Notes: generated by a model from the sequence alone, not told the origin. A DNA stretch of 64,000 nucleotides from Flagellimonas amoyensis (GCF_003058265.1 NZ_QBUK01000006.1:227995-291994); one strand, 5' to 3'. Positions 1 to 9,492 are shown, numbered from the stretch's first letter. Translations and numbers: made by a program.

Positions 1-85
1 AAAATAAAAAGTCAAACTCCCATGGTACGTACAGCATGGAAAAATCAAAAAGTTATAAGAAAGTGAAATCGAAAAGTCGATTGTC

Positions 86-188
86 GTTATCTATTCCCAT
101 CGGGATAGAATGTAGCACCTTCTTGACATCGTGAGCCAAGGGTTGCTAAGGCTTCAAAGGGTCTATTCCCTCCACCTTTCTTGATAAC
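86..188 (-). promoter_or_regulatory. SAM-I (S-box) riboswitch
   Basis: Read on the minus strand this has the hallmark SAM-I core in order: a closing helix GTTATC/GATAAC (183-188 with 86-91), then AAGGTGGAGGGA, a short stem closed by CCC, the block TTTGAAGCCTTAGCAACCC and the downstream AAGGTGCTACATTC. SAM-I riboswitches repress methionine or sulfur assimilation genes when S-adenosylmethionine is abundant. The regulated gene lies beyond the left edge. The only open ATG between the aptamer and the edge is at 37 (minus strand, 12 codons visible), which is too little to identify. A further hairpin (ATCG...CGAT, about 68-82) follows the aptamer. Confidence 0.9.
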
Positions 189-217
189 TAATCAATACGT
201 GTTTGAACTTCGTTCGG

Positions 218-250
218 CAAATATACTGATGGAAAGATGGAATTTCCTAA
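218..250 (-). promoter_or_regulatory. Promoter for SAM-I leader transcript
   Basis: On the minus strand TATATTTG (218-225) fits the Bacteroidota -7 element TAnnTTTG. A degenerate -33 element TTAG (247-250) lies 21 bp upstream. The predicted start near 211 is about 20 bases before the SAM-I aptamer. Confidence 0.5.
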
Positions 251-287
251 TCTTTCGGCAAAAATTCACCAAAACATGGCCCATCTT

Positions 288-2228
288 CTATTTCAACACC
301 GTGAACTCAATGTTCGAATCCGTGAAAACGGTATGGGTCTGGGTCTTGAAGTCCGATTCATCGGCCTTGAAGATATTCTCCACATAGGTTTGCGGGTTCA
401 AATCGATCAGCGGGAACCAGGTACTTTGTACCTGCACCTGTAATTTGTGCCCCTTTTTGAAGGTATGGAACACATCCTGCAATTTGATGTCCACATCCGT
501 TTTTTGGTTGGGTGTAAAAGGCTCGGGATCGGAAAAACTGTTCCTGAACCGCCCACGAAGTACCTCGCTTCGCACCATCAAATGGTAATTGCTCATCTTG
601 AGGTGGTTCTGCATTTCTTCATTGGTCTCGGCATCCGCTGGGTGCACGTCGATGATCTTTACGATCCAATCCGCGGCAGTTCCTGTTGTGGCCACTTTCA
701 AATGGGCCAGAATATCCCCGGCCAAGGTGAGGTCATCTTCCAAGACATCGGTTTCAAAAACAAGCACATCGGAACGTCTGGCCGCAAAACGCTGATCATC
801 GGTCATGTATTTTCGAGGGGTGAACACGGTCTTGATATCCTCGGAATAGGGCACTGGTTTTTTGATGTCACTGATGAACTGGACACCTGTTGCCCCATTT
901 TGTGCCTCGGTCAGCTCTTGATCCTCGGAAAGGTACATGGTCTGCTTCGAGGCATTTTCGGGCGGCCATGTGCCATAGGTCTTCCATTCCTTTTTGCCCG
1001 TATCGAAGACATAGGCTTCGGGCAATCCTGAATCTGGACTTCCATCTCCTTTCAAAAAGTGATTGAAGAATTTGGTTTCTATGTCTTTTTGGAAAAACAA
1101 GGAAATGGAATCCCCAAAATAATAATTGCCCACCACGTTCCTGTCCACGGTTCGGGCCCATCCGCCGTGATCCCATGGACCAAAGACCATGGTATTGTAG
1201 TTGCCCTCATTGTATTTTTCAATGTTCTTATAGGTCTCCAAGGGTCCATAGAGGTCTTCCGCATCGAACCAACCGCCTACGATCATGGTGGCCACGCTGC
1301 TCTTTACATTTTTCAAATGTTGGATCAAGCCTTTGGACTGCCACATTTCATCGTAATTGGGATGTTCCTTGAGTTCGTTCCAAAAATAATCATCGGTGAC
1401 ACCTTCGGGACGCATGGTGGGGGTGTCTGCCGTTTCGTATTCAAAAAAGTAGTCCAGATTCTTTAACGGGCCTGCATCCAAAAAGAACTGGTATTGATCT
1501 TCGGTGGGCAGACTGGGCAAGGTGTACCAAGCGGTATCGATGGGCTGATCGCCATTGGGCCTGGGTGTCCCGAACAGGGACGTAGCCCTAAAATAGCTCA
1601 ACAAATAGGCGCCATTATGATGAAAATCATCAAAAAAGAAATCCCCGATACAGGCCTGGGGCGAAGCCGCCTTTAGCGCAGGGTGTGCGTCCACCGTGGC
1701 ATAGGTGGCGTAATAACCTGGATACGAAATCCCCCAAACACCGACATTACCGTTGTTGTTCTCCACATTGTTGACCAACCATTCAATGGTATCGTAGGTA
1801 TCGGAACTTTCGTCCACTTGGTCATTGGAGGTCTTGTTGGGGATATAGGCCCTCATGTTCTCATAATGCCCTTCGCTGAGCCAACGCCCGCGAACATCTT
1901 GATAAACGATGATGTTCCCCTCCTTCATCAAATGCTCATTGGGCCCGATCTTGGTCCTAAAATTGCCTTCTCCATAAGGCTGCGAGCTGTAGGGTGTACG
2001 TTGCATGATGATGGGATATTCCTTGGAAGTATCCTTTGGGGAATATATGGTGGTGTGCAGTTTTATCCCGTCCCGCATTTCAATGTCCACCTCTTTTTTG
2101 GTGTAATGGTCGGCCACATAGGTGTCAACAACTGGCTGCTCTTCGGTCTTTACGGTTTTCTTGCAGCTTACGGTAAAAACCAACAAACAAATGCTAAGAA
2201 TCAGGATTTTGGCTGGACTTTTCATCAT
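288..2228 (-). CDS. CocE/NonD family hydrolase, lipoprotein
   Basis: A predicted 646-aa serine hydrolase of the X-prolyl dipeptidyl peptidase (S15)/CocE/glutaryl-7-ACA acylase group, which cleaves acyl or ester bonds. The N-terminus is a lipoprotein signal with lipobox FTVSC (Cys22), so it is probably anchored in an envelope membrane. The nucleophile elbow GISYPG places the catalytic Ser at about 168, DVRGRW (111-116) is the family's typical strand, and FGPWDHGGW carries the probable catalytic His. The C-terminal third should be the jelly-roll PepX_C domain. The start has two ATGs in a row (2228 and 2225). It is a single gene reading left, separated from metK by a terminator. The substrate cannot be told from sequence. 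Confidence 0.88.
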   Translation of the reverse strand: MMKSPAKILILSICLLVFTVSCKKTVKTEEQPVVDTYVADHYTKKEVDIEMRDGIKLHTTIYSPKDTSKEYPIIMQRTPYSSQPYGEGNFRTKIGPNEHLMKEGNIIVYQDVRGRWLSEGHYENMRAYIPNKTSNDQVDESSDTYDTIEWLVNNVENNNGNVGVWGISYPGYYATYATVDAHPALKAASPQACIGDFFFDDFHHNGAYLLSYFRATSLFGTPRPNGDQPIDTAWYTLPSLPTEDQYQFFLDAGPLKNLDYFFEYETADTPTMRPEGVTDDYFWNELKEHPNYDEMWQSKGLIQHLKNVKSSVATMIVGGWFDAEDLYGPLETYKNIEKYNEGNYNTMVFGPWDHGGWARTVDRNVVGNYYFGDSISLFFQKDIETKFFNHFLKGDGSPDSGLPEAYVFDTGKKEWKTYGTWPPENASKQTMYLSEDQELTEAQNGATGVQFISDIKKPVPYSEDIKTVFTPRKYMTDDQRFAARRSDVLVFETDVLEDDLTLAGDILAHLKVATTGTAADWIVKIIDVHPADAETNEEMQNHLKMSNYHLMVRSEVLRGRFRNSFSDPEPFTPNQKTDVDIKLQDVFHTFKKGHKLQVQVQSTWFPLIDLNPQTYVENIFKADESDFKTQTHTVFTDSNIEFTVLK

Positions 2229-2280
2229 GGGATATTTTTGATTCCCTAAATCTACTAAAGTTCCCTAGAGTATGCCAATA

Positions 2281-2311
2281 AAAAAGGAGCCCTTCCAAAG
2301 AGCTCCTTTCT
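2281..2311 (-). terminator. Rho-independent terminator after metK
   Basis: AAAGGAGC (2283-2290) pairs with GCTCCTTT (2302-2309). On the minus strand the stem is followed by a short T run, and it sits 24 bp after the metK stop. Confidence 0.75.
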
Positions 2312-2334
2312 TTTTTATGTGAATGAATGTTAGA

Positions 2335-3588
2335 TTATAGCCCGAATGCTGCTTTCACCTTGTCCACCATGTCCAGTTTTTCCCAAGTGAAGAGTTCCAC
2401 TTCTTTTTCGATCCTTCCATTATAGGGGGACTCGAACACCTTGGTCAAGGTTTGGGGTTCTTTGCCCAAATGGCCATAGGCGGCGGTTTCCAAATATATG
2501 GGATTGCGCAGTTTTAGACGTTCCTCAATGGCAAAAGGCCTCATATCGAAAAGCTCCGCGGCCTTCTTGGCAATCTCGCCATCACTAAGTTTTACGTTGG
2601 ATGAACCATAGGTTTCCACAAAAATGGAGGTCGGTTCCACCACTCCGATGGCATAACTGACCTGTACCAAAATTTCATCGGCCACCCCGGCAGCGACCAA
2701 ATTCTTTGCCATGTGGCGCGCAGCATAAGCGGCACTTCGGTCCACTTTGCTCGGGTCTTTGCCACTAAAGGCACCTCCACCATGGGCTCCCTTGCCTCCG
2801 TAGGTATCCACAATGATCTTTCTACCGGTCAATCCGGTATCGCCATGTGGTCCACCGATCACAAACTTTCCGGTAGGGTTGATGTGGTATTTGATCTTAT
2901 CGTTGAAAAGTTTTTGGATATCCTCCGGCAACAGGCTTTTCACCTCGGGGATAAGAATATTGATGATGTCTTCCTTGATCTGGGCCAACATCACCTCATC
3001 CGCAGCAAATTCATCGTGTTGCGTAGAGACCACAATGGTATCGATACGCTGTGGCACATTGTCATCGGAATATTCAATGGTCACTTGGGACTTGGCATCG
3101 GGACGCAGATAACTGATGCGTTTTCCTTCCCTACGCAGATCGGCAAGTACCTGCAAGATCTTATGGGAAATATCCAACGCCAAAGGCATGTAATTATCGG
3201 TTTCCTTGGTGGCATAACCGAACATCATGCCCTGGTCACCGGCACCTTGCTCCTCTTTGCTGCCCCTGTCCACCCCTTGGTTGATGTCCTGTGACTGTTC
3301 GTGGATCAGAGAGATCACCCCACAGGAATCGCCACTGAACTTGTATTCGCCCTTGGTATAGCCAATATTGTTGATGACCTCCCTGGCAATGCTCTGCAGG
3401 TCCACATAGGTATGGCTCTTCACCTCGCCGGCCAAGACCACCTGACCCGTGGTCACCAAGGTCTCGCAGGCCACTTTGCTCTCGGGGTCAAAGGCCAAAA
3501 AATTATCCAATAGGGCATCACTGATCTGGTCCGCGATCTTATCCGGATGTCCTTCACTAACAGATTCTGATGTAAACAAATATGGCAT
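2335..3588 (-). CDS. metK: S-adenosylmethionine synthetase
   Basis: This 417-aa enzyme makes S-adenosylmethionine from methionine and ATP, releasing phosphate and pyrophosphate in the cytoplasm. The three-domain MetK fold is recognised by [13 protein letters not shown] (residues 13-25, with the catalytic His and metal Asp), the nucleotide loop GAGDQG (115-120) and the glycine-rich [16 protein letters not shown]. Its length is normal for Bacteroidota MetK. The ATG at 3588 gives the conserved N-terminus [18 protein letters not shown] long leader carries a SAM-II riboswitch behind a good promoter, so the enzyme is expected to be feedback regulated by its own product. Confidence 0.98.
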   Translation of the reverse strand: MPYLFTSESVSEGHPDKIADQISDALLDNFLAFDPESKVACETLVTTGQVVLAGEVKSHTYVDLQSIAREVINNIGYTKGEYKFSGDSCGVISLIHEQSQDINQGVDRGSKEEQGAGDQGMMFGYATKETDNYMPLALDISHKILQVLADLRREGKRISYLRPDAKSQVTIEYSDDNVPQRIDTIVVSTQHDEFAADEVMLAQIKEDIINILIPEVKSLLPEDIQKLFNDKIKYHINPTGKFVIGGPHGDTGLTGRKIIVDTYGGKGAHGGGAFSGKDPSKVDRSAAYAARHMAKNLVAAGVADEILVQVSYAIGVVEPTSIFVETYGSSNVKLSDGEIAKKAAELFDMRPFAIEERLKLRNPIYLETAAYGHLGKEPQTLTKVFESPYNGRIEKEVELFTWEKLDMVDKVKAAFGL

Positions 3589-3674
3589 TGTTCTTATTTA
3601 ATGGAAGTATTCTGACAGATGCCCAGCAAAGAAGTTCGTAACCCTTGAAGAGTGGTGTCGGGCATTGCCCAACA

Positions 3675-3750
3675 CGAACTGCTTTAGCATTTTTCTTGTG
3701 CCAAACCATTTTGGCCACGGAGGTTGCAATCAGTCAAATCTTTCCTCGTT
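3675..3750 (-). promoter_or_regulatory. SAM-II riboswitch of metK
   Basis: On the minus strand the leader contains GAGG, then GATTTGACTGATTGCAACCTC, then AAAAATGCTAAAGCAG. These are the SAM-II landmarks. Helix P1 forms between GAGG and CCTC. The pseudoknot forms between CTG in the loop (GACTGATTGCA) and CAG in the 3' segment (GCTAAAGCAG). Compared with the compact alphaproteobacterial form there is about 25 nt of extra sequence, including a TGGCC...GGTTTGGCA region, between P1 and the 3' pseudoknot strand. The element starts just after the predicted transcription start and ends about 90 nt before the metK ATG. Confidence 0.85.
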
Positions 3751-3758
3751 CTGATGGG

Positions 3759-3789
3759 CAAAAGTACGTATTTGAATGATATTTCAAAA
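3759..3789 (-). promoter_or_regulatory. metK promoter
   Basis: On the minus strand TTTTG (3785-3789) and TACTTTTG (3759-3766) match the Bacteroidota -33 (TTTG) and -7 (TAnnTTTG) elements with an 18-bp spacer. The predicted start, about 3752, coincides with the 5' end of the SAM-II aptamer. Confidence 0.7.
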
Positions 3790-3920
3790 CTTTGTTCCCT
3801 GAGGTTTGCCCGCTTTTCCATTTCGTCCAGTTTTTTTTCTTGAAGTGGATATACTTTGTATATTGCGCCGATTAGATTTCCCTAGTCCTCGAACACCAAC
3901 ATCATAAACACCAACATCTT

Positions 3921-4535
3921 ATGCACATTGCTGTAGCAGGAAACATTGGCGCCGGAAAGACCACCCTGACCAACTTGCTTGCAAAACACTACAAGTGGGA
4001 TGCCCATTTTGAGGATGTGGTGGACAATCCCTATCTGGATGATTTCTATACCCAGATGGAACGTTGGAGCTTCAACTTACAGATCTACTTCCTGAACAGC
4101 CGCTACCGGCAGATCTTGAAGATCAGGGAAAGCGGGAAGGATGTAATCCAGGACCGGACCATTTATGAGGATGCCCATATTTTTGCACCCAACCTCCACG
4201 CCATGGGCCTGATGACCAACCGTGATTTTGAGAATTACAGGAGTCTTTTTGAGCTGATGGAAAGTTTGGTGGAGCCGCCGGACCTATTGATCTATCTCCG
4301 CAGCTCCATCCCCAATTTGGTGAACCAGATCCACAAACGGGGGCGGGACTATGAAAATTCCATTTCCATTGATTACCTCAGCCGGCTGAACGAACGCTAC
4401 GAGGCCTGGGCCAATACCTATGCCAAAGGTAAATTGCTCATTTTTGATGTGGACGACCTGGATTTTGTATCCGATCCCGAAGACTTGGGCAAAGTCATCA
4501 ACAGAATTGATGCGGAGATCCATGGATTGTTCTAG
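3921..4535 (+). CDS. Deoxynucleoside kinase
   Basis: This 204-aa cytoplasmic kinase phosphorylates deoxynucleosides for dNTP salvage using ATP. The P-loop GNIGAGKT spans residues 7-14, FEDVVDNPYLDDFY matches the substrate-binding strand, QDRTIYEDAHIF is the family's D/E-R-S/T motif, and KRGRDYENSI is the lid arginine region. The length is typical of the dNK (dGK/dCK) family. The substrate preference cannot be read from the motifs. A second kinase domain of the same family is fused to HPPK at 51,555. The ATG follows a 15-bp tandem duplication (3892-3921). Confidence 0.93.
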   Translation: MHIAVAGNIGAGKTTLTNLLAKHYKWDAHFEDVVDNPYLDDFYTQMERWSFNLQIYFLNSRYRQILKIRESGKDVIQDRTIYEDAHIFAPNLHAMGLMTNRDFENYRSLFELMESLVEPPDLLIYLRSSIPNLVNQIHKRGRDYENSISIDYLSRLNERYEAWANTYAKGKLLIFDVDDLDFVSDPEDLGKVINRIDAEIHGLF

Positions 4536-4623
4536 GAAAATTAAAGGGCAATGCCCATCCATTTTTTCCAACCTCTTTTATGTATTTGCTTTGCAATGAT
4601 GCTCATCCTATCCCCTATTTGGA

Positions 4624-5373
4624 ATGAAATGCCATAAAATATTATTATCTGCTGGGTTCCTGATCTCGTCCCTCTCATTTGGACAAAAAACCAAGACAGA
4701 TTCCATACCCTCTACCAGCCTTCCGTTCAAATACGAATCCCTTATCATCCCGACCGCCCTCATCACCTATGGTGTCATCGGTCTGGAAAGCCATCAACTG
4801 AAATTCATCAACTCCGACATCAAAAACGAGATCAACGAACACATCGACACCAAGTTCACCATCGATGACATCTCGCAATACAGTCCATTTCTATCAGTTT
4901 ATGGCCTAAATGCCATCGGCATTAAAGGAAAGAACAATTTTAAGGACAGGACCGTGGTCTTGGGCACCGCCTATCTCATTATGGGAACCACGGTGAACAT
5001 TGTCAAAAAAGTTTCCAACGAGGAACGCCCCGACGGATCTTCCAAAAACTCATTTCCTTCCGGCCATACCGCCACAGCTTTCATGGGGGCCGAATTTTTA
5101 TATCAAGAATACAAAGATGTGTCCGTTTGGTATGGCATCACAGGTTATGTTGTTGCAGCCGGCACCGGCTTCTTCAGAATGTACAACGACCGCCATTGGC
5201 TCACCGATGTGACCGCAGGTGCGGGAATCGGTATGTTGAGCACCAAAATTGCCTATTGGGTTCATCCCTGGGTCAAAAGGACCCTTTTCAAGGGCAGGGA
5301 AACCATGGACGGACTGGTCATGCCCTTTTACAATGGAAGGGAATGGGGCGTGGGAATTTCCATGGCATTCTAA
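4624..5373 (+). CDS. PAP2-family phosphatase
   Basis: A 249-aa type-2 phosphatidic acid phosphatase homologue with an N-terminal signal (MKCHKILLSAGFLISSLSFG). The three phosphatase signatures are present: K..ERPDGSSKNSFP (motif 1), PSGHT (motif 2) and RMYNDRHWLTDV (motif 3, with Arg, His and Asp). Such enzymes dephosphorylate lipid phosphates, for example undecaprenyl pyrophosphate or phosphatidate, at the outer face of the inner membrane. A family member located at the outer membrane is also possible in this phylum. The gene stands alone, 88 bp after the kinase. The substrate is not determined. Confidence 0.88.
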   Translation: MKCHKILLSAGFLISSLSFGQKTKTDSIPSTSLPFKYESLIIPTALITYGVIGLESHQLKFINSDIKNEINEHIDTKFTIDDISQYSPFLSVYGLNAIGIKGKNNFKDRTVVLGTAYLIMGTTVNIVKKVSNEERPDGSSKNSFPSGHTATAFMGAEFLYQEYKDVSVWYGITGYVVAAGTGFFRMYNDRHWLTDVTAGAGIGMLSTKIAYWVHPWVKRTLFKGRETMDGLVMPFYNGREWGVGISMAF

Positions 5374-5516
5374 AAGGCTCATCTTCCTTCAAATAAATTG
5401 TACCATTTCCCTCACCCAAACGACCCGTTCCCTCATTTCCTTTTTTAATAGGTTGATTTTCAAAGTAGTTTAGACCTACTGTTAACTACGCCCTTTGGGC
5501 CAAAAACTTGAAAATC

Positions 5517-6233
5517 ATGGAAACGAAAAAGAACCAAAAACTGGACCCCAACCGAAACAGCCTGCTCTATTTTTTTGTAGGAATGACAATGATGCTACTC
5601 ATGGCCTTTTTGGCCTTGGAGTGGAAGACCTTTTATTCCAGTGACGAATGGGACAGAGCCACCCTGAAGATCCAAGACGATTTGATCGAGGAAGTACCCA
5701 TCACCATGCAAAAATTGCCTGATCCGCCCAAACCCCAAATCATTACTCCTCCCAAAATTGAAATAGCAGATGATGATGAGAAAATTGAAGAAACTGTAAT
5801 TGAGGCAGTAGATCCCAATCAAGATACCGAAATCGCCAAGGTCGAAGACATTGCCGTAGCCGAAGAAGATATTCCCGAAACTGTATTCTTCTCCGTTATT
5901 GAGAACGCCCCTGTATTCCCAGGGTGTGAAAATGAGTCAACCGAAAAAGAAAAAAGGGAGTGTTTTCAGGAAATGATGCAAAACCATATCCGTAAAAACT
6001 TCCGCTACCCCGAACCGGCCCAAGAAATGGGCATACAGGGCAAGGTGAACGTTATTTTTGTAATCCAAAAGGATGGCAGCATCGGAAACGTACAAATGCG
6101 CGGACCGGACAAGAGTTTGGAGACGGAAGCGGCCCGAATCATTTCCAAGTTGCCCAAAATGGCACCGGGCAAACAACGGGGCACCGCCGTGAAGGTTCCC
6201 TATTCCATTCCCATCACCTTTAGATTGAATTAA
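5517..6233 (+). CDS. TonB family energy-transducer protein
   Basis: A 238-aa protein with one N-terminal membrane segment (about residues 17-37), an acidic and proline-rich periplasmic linker (PKPQIITPPK followed by many Glu/Asp) and a C-terminal TonB domain (from about 155, with YPEPAQEMGIQGKVNVIFVI, then GTAVKVPYSIPITFRLN). TonB couples proton-motive force through ExbBD to outer-membrane transporters. No exbBD is nearby, which is usual for the many TonB paralogues of this phylum. The frame also opens upstream at a TTG (5508), but the ATG at 5517 (METKKNQK) is preferred. Confidence 0.9.
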   Translation: METKKNQKLDPNRNSLLYFFVGMTMMLLMAFLALEWKTFYSSDEWDRATLKIQDDLIEEVPITMQKLPDPPKPQIITPPKIEIADDDEKIEETVIEAVDPNQDTEIAKVEDIAVAEEDIPETVFFSVIENAPVFPGCENESTEKEKRECFQEMMQNHIRKNFRYPEPAQEMGIQGKVNVIFVIQKDGSIGNVQMRGPDKSLETEAARIISKLPKMAPGKQRGTAVKVPYSIPITFRLN

Positions 6234-6255
6234 CCCTGCATCTTGACTATTTCTT

Positions 6256-6285
6256 CTGTCACTCCTTCGACTGTGCTCAGGATGA
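6256..6285. repeat. Interspersed repeat copy (TTCGACTGTGCTCAGGATGACA)
   Basis: A half-copy of the family TTCGACTGCGCTCnnnnTGACA found also near 17,870, 25,750 and 46,190. Here it lies between the tonB stop and the terminator. Confidence 0.6.
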
Positions 6286-6320
6286 CAGCCCGATATGACA
6301 AGGATTGGATTCCTCCCATA

Positions 6321-6348
6321 AAAAAACCACGCCAAGGCGTGGTTTTTT
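6321..6348. terminator. Bidirectional terminator between tonB and hppA
   Basis: AAAAAACCACGCC and GGCGTGGTTTTTT form a perfect 13-bp stem with an AA loop. A and T runs on both sides allow termination of both convergent genes. Confidence 0.85.
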
Positions 6349-6370
6349 CAGCTTTAGGGTAAAGCGAGCG

Positions 6371-8776
6371 CTAATTCTTTGCCTTAGCACTGTTTTTATA
6401 GGCTTCCACCAATTTTTCTACTTCTTCCTTGGTGTCGGCAACAAATTCCTTGGTTTCTTCCTTCAAGTCACCATCTACCTCAGTGCTTGAGGTAACAACA
6501 GCTTTATAGGCTCCTTCAGCCGTATTGCTCATTTCGATACGGATCTGCTTTTCGATGGTTCTGGATTCTTTCATACCATCCTCAGAAATTGTAATTGTAG
6601 TTCCATCTTCCTTGGTCATGCTGATACCATCCTCAGAAGAAAGGCTTACCAAACTAGGGGCTATCACCAATGCCACAACGGACATCAATTTCAACAAAAT
6701 GTTCAAAGAAGGGCCTGAGGTATCCTTGAACGGATCACCCACGGTATCACCAACTACGGCTGCCTTGTGGGCATCACTTCCCTTACGTCCTTCGCTTTCG
6801 ATGGTCTTCTTGGCATTGTCCCAAGCTCCACCTGCGTTGGATTGGAAAATGGCCATCAACACACCAGCTGTGGTCACGCCTGCCAACAAACCTCCCAACA
6901 TTTCGGCACCACCGATGAACCCGACGGCAACGGGAACGGCAATTGCCAACAATCCGGGCAATACCATTTCCTTGATGGAGGCCTTCGTTGAAATGGCCAC
7001 GCATTTATCGTATTCCGCTACACCATCGGCAGCATCAAATATTTTTCTGTCCTCGGCAGATGCCTTGGAAATGTCGGAATCATACTTCCGCATCACTTCC
7101 AATGCCGCTTTCAGTTGGGGAATGTCCCTGAACTGGCGACGTACTTCCTCGATCATGGCCATGGCCGCCCTACCCACTGCATTCATGGAAAGTGCGGAGA
7201 ACACGAAGGGAAGCATACCCCCTACCAAAAGTCCCGCCATGATATCTGGTTGTGAAACATCGATGGATTCTACTCCTGCTGTCTTCATGAAGGCTGCAAA
7301 AAGTGCCAAGGCGGTCAAGGCCGCAGAAGCAATGGCAAATCCTTTTCCAATGGCCGCTGTAGTGTTTCCAACAGCATCCAATTTATCTGTCCGTTCACGA
7401 ACTTCTTTTGGCAGTTCCGCCATTTCGGCAATACCACCTGCGTTATCAGAAATAGGTCCGTAGGCATCGACGGCCAATTGGATTCCTGTATTTGCCAACA
7501 TACCCACGGCAGCGATCGCGATTCCGTAAAGTCCGGCAAAGTGATGCGAAACCAAAATGGCCGCAGCGATCAAAACGATCGGAATGGCGGTTGACATCAT
7601 CCCAACACCCAATCCTGCAATGATGTTGGTCGCAGATCCTGTTTCGGACTGGCGAACGATAGAGTTTACAGGTTTTGTTCCCGTTCCTGTATAATATTCG
7701 GTAACCTTACCGACCAAAAGTCCGGCCACCAAACCAGCGATGGTTGCCAAGAACACACCCAAAGAGGTATATTCAGTGCCTCCTTCAACCCAAGATTCTG
7801 GCAACATTCCTTTGATGATGAAATAGGAAGCCACCAACATAAGACCCGCGGAACCAAATTCACCTATGTTCAAAGCGGTCTGAGGGTTTCCGCCATCCTT
7901 TACTTTTACAAAGAAGGTTCCTATAATGGACATTACGATGCCCACCGCAGCCAATGCCAAAGGCAGGTACACCGCTCCAAGACCATCAAAGCCAGCTTGG
8001 AATTCTGGCAATCCGGCAAAAACGGCTCCCAATACCATGGTTCCGATAATGGAACCCACATAGGATTCAAAAAGGTCGGCACCCATACCGGCCACATCCC
8101 CAACGTTGTCCCCAACGTTATCCGCAATGGTAGCGGGGTTCAATGGGTGATCTTCCGGAATACCGGCTTCCACTTTTCCAACAAGGTCGGCACCTACGTC
8201 GGCTGCTTTGGTATAGATTCCACCTCCCACACGCGCAAAAAGTGCGATGGAGGATGCACCAAGTGAAAATCCTGAAAGCACATTGAGTACTTCACCAAGT
8301 TCCCAGCCTTGGCCACTGTATATCATAAAAAGTCCACTCAATCCAAGAACACCAAGACCCACAACACCAAGGCCCATAACGGCCCCACCGGCAAAAGCGA
8401 CTTCGAGGGCCTTGCCCAAAGAGGTCCTTGCTGCATTTGTGGTCCTTACGTTGGCCTTTGTGGCGACCTTCATCCCAATGAAACCTGCCAAGGCAGAACA
8501 GATGGCCCCTACAACAAAGGAAACGGCCACCATCCCATTGGAACCGGCCTCATTGCTCCCTTTGAAGAACAATAGTACGGCCACGGCCAAAACAAATATG
8601 CTGAGTATTTTGTATTCTGCCTTTAAGAACGACATTGCCCCATCCGCAATGTTCTTGGCGATTCGCGCCATTTTAGCGTCACCGACCTCTTGTTTGGAAA
8701 TCCATACGTTCTTAATGAAAACGTACAACAGGCCCAGGATACCAAAAACGGGCAGAAATTTTACGATCAAATCCAT
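6371..8776 (-). CDS. hppA: Membrane-bound ion-translocating pyrophosphatase
   Basis: An 801-aa polytopic protein (about 16 membrane helices) that hydrolyses pyrophosphate and pumps H+ and/or Na+ across the inner membrane. The signature [11 protein letters not shown] and the following [18 protein letters not shown] contain the Mg-PPi binding acids. The subclass position in [13 protein letters not shown] is Ala rather than Lys, which in this family indicates the K+-dependent type. The C-terminus continues about 85 residues beyond the last helix as a hydrophilic Glu/Lys/Thr-rich tail. The soluble enzyme Ppa is encoded immediately upstream. Whether the ion is H+ or Na+ is not settled by reading. 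Confidence 0.96.
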   Translation of the reverse strand: MDLIVKFLPVFGILGLLYVFIKNVWISKQEVGDAKMARIAKNIADGAMSFLKAEYKILSIFVLAVAVLLFFKGSNEAGSNGMVAVSFVVGAICSALAGFIGMKVATKANVRTTNAARTSLGKALEVAFAGGAVMGLGVVGLGVLGLSGLFMIYSGQGWELGEVLNVLSGFSLGASSIALFARVGGGIYTKAADVGADLVGKVEAGIPEDHPLNPATIADNVGDNVGDVAGMGADLFESYVGSIIGTMVLGAVFAGLPEFQAGFDGLGAVYLPLALAAVGIVMSIIGTFFVKVKDGGNPQTALNIGEFGSAGLMLVASYFIIKGMLPESWVEGGTEYTSLGVFLATIAGLVAGLLVGKVTEYYTGTGTKPVNSIVRQSETGSATNIIAGLGVGMMSTAIPIVLIAAAILVSHHFAGLYGIAIAAVGMLANTGIQLAVDAYGPISDNAGGIAEMAELPKEVRERTDKLDAVGNTTAAIGKGFAIASAALTALALFAAFMKTAGVESIDVSQPDIMAGLLVGGMLPFVFSALSMNAVGRAAMAMIEEVRRQFRDIPQLKAALEVMRKYDSDISKASAEDRKIFDAADGVAEYDKCVAISTKASIKEMVLPGLLAIAVPVAVGFIGGAEMLGGLLAGVTTAGVLMAIFQSNAGGAWDNAKKTIESEGRKGSDAHKAAVVGDTVGDPFKDTSGPSLNILLKLMSVVALVIAPSLVSLSSEDGISMTKEDGTTITISEDGMKESRTIEKQIRIEMSNTAEGAYKAVVTSSTEVDGDLKEETKEFVADTKEEVEKLVEAYKNSAKAKN

Positions 8777-8836
8777 AATTTGAGTTGTTTAAGAAATTTT
8801 TAACGGCTGCTAAAGTAGTAAAATACGAAGTAATAA

Positions 8837-8874
8837 AAAAAATACGCCATTGTTTATAAATGGCGTATTTTTTT
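8837..8874 (-). terminator. Terminator after ppa
   Basis: AAAAAATACGCCAT (8837-8850) pairs with ATGGCGTATTTTTT (8860-8873). The stem lies just after the ppa stop and before the hppA start on the minus strand, so it separates the two pyrophosphatase genes. Confidence 0.75.
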
Positions 8875-8888
8875 ATAATTATTATTAC

Positions 8889-9416
8889 CTATATGGTATA
8901 GGTTCGTTTCTTTTTGTGCTCACTGTCATCATAGCGTTTCACACATTCGTGGTAAATCTGGATGGCTTCGTCCACACCGCCCCAGCCACCGGTATCCACT
9001 TTCTTTTTTTCAAGGTCCTTATACACTTGGAAAAAGTGTTCTATCTCCTTCAATCTGTGCGGGTTAAGCTCACTGATATCGTCCCTCTTGCTCCAAATGG
9101 GGTCGGAAACGGGCACACAGATCAATTTTTCATCGGGTCCCTTTTCATCGGTCATGTGGAAAACCCCAACGGGCTTCACCTCCATCACCACCATGGGATA
9201 GGTAGGTTCTGTTCCCAATACGAGTACATCCAGGGGATCGTGGTCCAAGGCCAAGGTCTCCGGCACAAAACCATAATCGCCGGGATACATCATGGAAGAA
9301 AACAGGGTACGGTCGAACCGTATTTTATGTAAAGTGAAATCGTATTCGTACTTGTTTCGACTACCCTTTGGAATTTCGATGAGCACGTCAAAAGTGACTG
9401 TTTGTTTTTTGGACAT
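8889..9416 (-). CDS. ppa: Soluble inorganic pyrophosphatase (family I)
   Basis: A 175-aa cytoplasmic enzyme that hydrolyses pyrophosphate to phosphate with Mg2+ and pulls biosynthetic reactions forward. The family I metal-binding motif D-x-D-P-x-D is visible as LDHDPLDVLVLG, and the conserved N-terminal core IEIPKGSRNKYEYD is intact. The ATG at 9416 (MSKKQTVTFDV) is chosen. The frame extends to a TTG at 9440, which would add eight unconserved residues. The gene is adjacent to hppA, so membrane and soluble pyrophosphatases are encoded together but separated by a terminator. Confidence 0.96.
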   Translation of the reverse strand: MSKKQTVTFDVLIEIPKGSRNKYEYDFTLHKIRFDRTLFSSMMYPGDYGFVPETLALDHDPLDVLVLGTEPTYPMVVMEVKPVGVFHMTDEKGPDEKLICVPVSDPIWSKRDDISELNPHRLKEIEHFFQVYKDLEKKKVDTGGWGGVDEAIQIYHECVKRYDDSEHKKKRTYTI

Positions 9417-9492
9417 TCTTGAAGTTTTAATTTGGTGCAAAAATAACCAGTATAGCTGGAATAGGGCAAATAAATTGCTGTATTCGTATCAA

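Noticed and set aside
447..1031. 194-aa plus-strand frame inside the CocE-type hydrolase gene
   Set aside because: It is a shadow of the minus-strand gene; composition follows the reverse complement and no motif is seen.
6525..7463. 312-aa open frame antisense to hppA
   Set aside because: It mirrors the hppA coding sequence, which has clear family motifs. The reverse frame is low-complexity Ser/Ala/Pro and has no recognisable domain.
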